From Plakobranchus ocellatus (Eukaryota > Mollusca > Gastropoda > Plakobranchidae), in the NCBI GenBank assembly GCA_019648995.1, contig BLXT01004603.1, positions 1,324,582 through 1,344,745 of the forward strand: DNA of 20,164 nucleotides. Direction: 5' to 3'. Made by a program: the position numbers and the translations under genes. A model generated the notes under the pieces. It saw nothing but the letters and a program-made list of their open reading frames with translations. It ran no database searches and had not been told where the DNA came from. Below are positions 19,582-20,164 of this stretch, one piece after another. The first letter of the stretch is position 1. The number at the start of each line of letters is the position of its first letter.

Positions 19582-20053
19582 CGAAATAGAAAACAGACAA
19601 TTTTCAACATTATCCCTTGCTAAGTAGCTGTTTTGTATTTCTCCAAACCGCCAGACGAGATCAATATAGCAATATAAAGATGACAGCAATAGATTTTTGT
19701 TTAACACTTTTTTGTTGGCAGAAATGGCTGTAGATTCAGACAGTGACGGTGAATATTTAGCGGATGGTGAACTAAGTGTGCATCTAGACCCATTAAAAGA
19801 TGCTGTGATCTCAGTATATCGAAATAGAAAACCTACAATTTTCAAGATAATCCTTTTTTAACTAGCTGTTTTAAATTTCTCCCAGCTGCCAGACGATATC
19901 AGTACAACATTATAAAGATGGCAGCAATAGAACTTTGCTTGACACTTTTGTTGTCGGGAAATGGCTGTAGATTCAGACAATGACGGTGAACATTTTGCGG
20001 ATGGTGAAGAAAGTGTGCATCCAGACCAACTGAATGATGCTTTGATCTCAGTA
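19582..20053 (+). repeat. Tandem duplication, period 238 bp, two copies
   Basis: Copy 1 (19582-19819) and copy 2 (19820-20053) both start CGAAATAGAAAAC and share ACTAGCTGTTTT- or GTAGCTGTTTT-like, CCAGACGA-ATCA, ATAAAGATG-CAGCAATAGA and ATGGCTGTAGATTCAGACA. By eye the copies are roughly 80 percent alike. Copy 1 ends and copy 2 begins inside the codons of the first short ORF, so copy 1 is interrupted by copy 2. Beyond 20053 only the second copy continues. Confidence 0.85.
19724..19861 (+). pseudogene. Acidic short ORF, duplicated copy 1 (truncated)
   Basis: A 45-residue frame starting MAVDSDSDGEYLADGELSVH becomes unrelated sequence after DAVISV, where the second repeat unit begins, and ends in TAA. 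The start is preceded by TTTTTTGTTGGCAG, a plausible splice acceptor two bases upstream of the ATG. Many codon changes versus copy 2 alter the residue, so there is no sign of purifying selection. Probably a broken duplicate of the N-terminus encoded by copy 2. Function unknown; the acidic Ser-Asp start is like that of some transposase N-termini, but that is only a resemblance. Confidence 0.4.
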
Positions 20054-20137
20054 GCATCACATGAAAAGGATGAAAATGAGATTCAAGAGGAAATTACGTC
20101 TGAGGGTCAAATAAGCAACGCTGATGGAAGATGCTGA
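19961..20137 (+). CDS. Acidic short ORF, copy 2 (unknown, possibly partial)
   Basis: A 58-residue frame beginning MAVDSDNDGEHFADGEESVH continues past the duplication as SHEKDENEIQEEITSEGQIS and stops at TGA (20135-20137). It is rich in Asp, Glu and Ser with no hydrophobic core. No domain is recognised. It may be the first exon or broken 5' end of a larger gene, such as a domesticated or dead transposase, extending past the window; if so, the TGA would be a mutation or lie in an intron. The acceptor seen before copy 1 is altered here (GTTGTCGGGAA), so the two copies differ in possible splicing. Confidence 0.35.
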   Translation: MAVDSDNDGEHFADGEESVHPDQLNDALISVASHEKDENEIQEEITSEGQISNADGRC

Positions 20138-20164
20138 TAAAGTCGAAAGGAAAAGTGGCAGCCA

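Overview
The window is animal nuclear DNA: AT-rich, sparsely coding, full of microsatellites, with fragments of several eukaryotic transposon classes and one clear protein-coding exon. The mix of short CTAGATCT-type motifs, long (CT)n/(GA)n arrays, a Penelope-like fragment and a non-LTR retrotransposon fragment, together with the style of the transporter gene, suggests a mollusc, perhaps a heterobranch gastropod. This is an inference from general pattern knowledge, not a database match. No bacterial-style operons, CRISPR arrays, rRNA genes or convincing tRNA genes were seen.

Layout: (CT)n and the edge of a dispersed repeat (1-176); AT-rich non-coding DNA with a weak SINE-like box (to about 2520); a compact foldback element with long, nearly identical inverted arms and 48-bp internal tandem repeats (2523-3170); AT-rich DNA; a decayed minus-strand LINE ORF2 C-terminus (4200-4662) next to an (AT)n array; a (TAC)n array (5628-5742); a long gene-free stretch with a few hairpins and a hammerhead-like motif (9481-9507); a Penelope-like GIY-YIG endonuclease fragment (12087-12332), followed by a two-N/poly-C ambiguity; a CTAGATCT-rich stretch; a microsatellite cluster with a 231-nt all-purine tract (13360-13590); more AT-rich DNA.

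The one solid gene is at 17442-18986 on the plus strand: a roughly 514-residue, twelve-segment Major Facilitator Superfamily transporter in one uninterrupted exon. A good splice acceptor lies just upstream, and the frame stays open across it. The last 600 bases hold a tandem duplication with a 238-bp period. Each copy carries a short acidic ORF starting MAVDSD, probably the 5' part of a gene or transposase that runs past the window or is already broken.

The genes do not form a pathway. The transporter stands alone, and everything else is repeat-derived or non-coding. The most unusual structure is the foldback element. Its 48-bp repeats, a multiple of three, keep several frames open on both strands and create false protein predictions.
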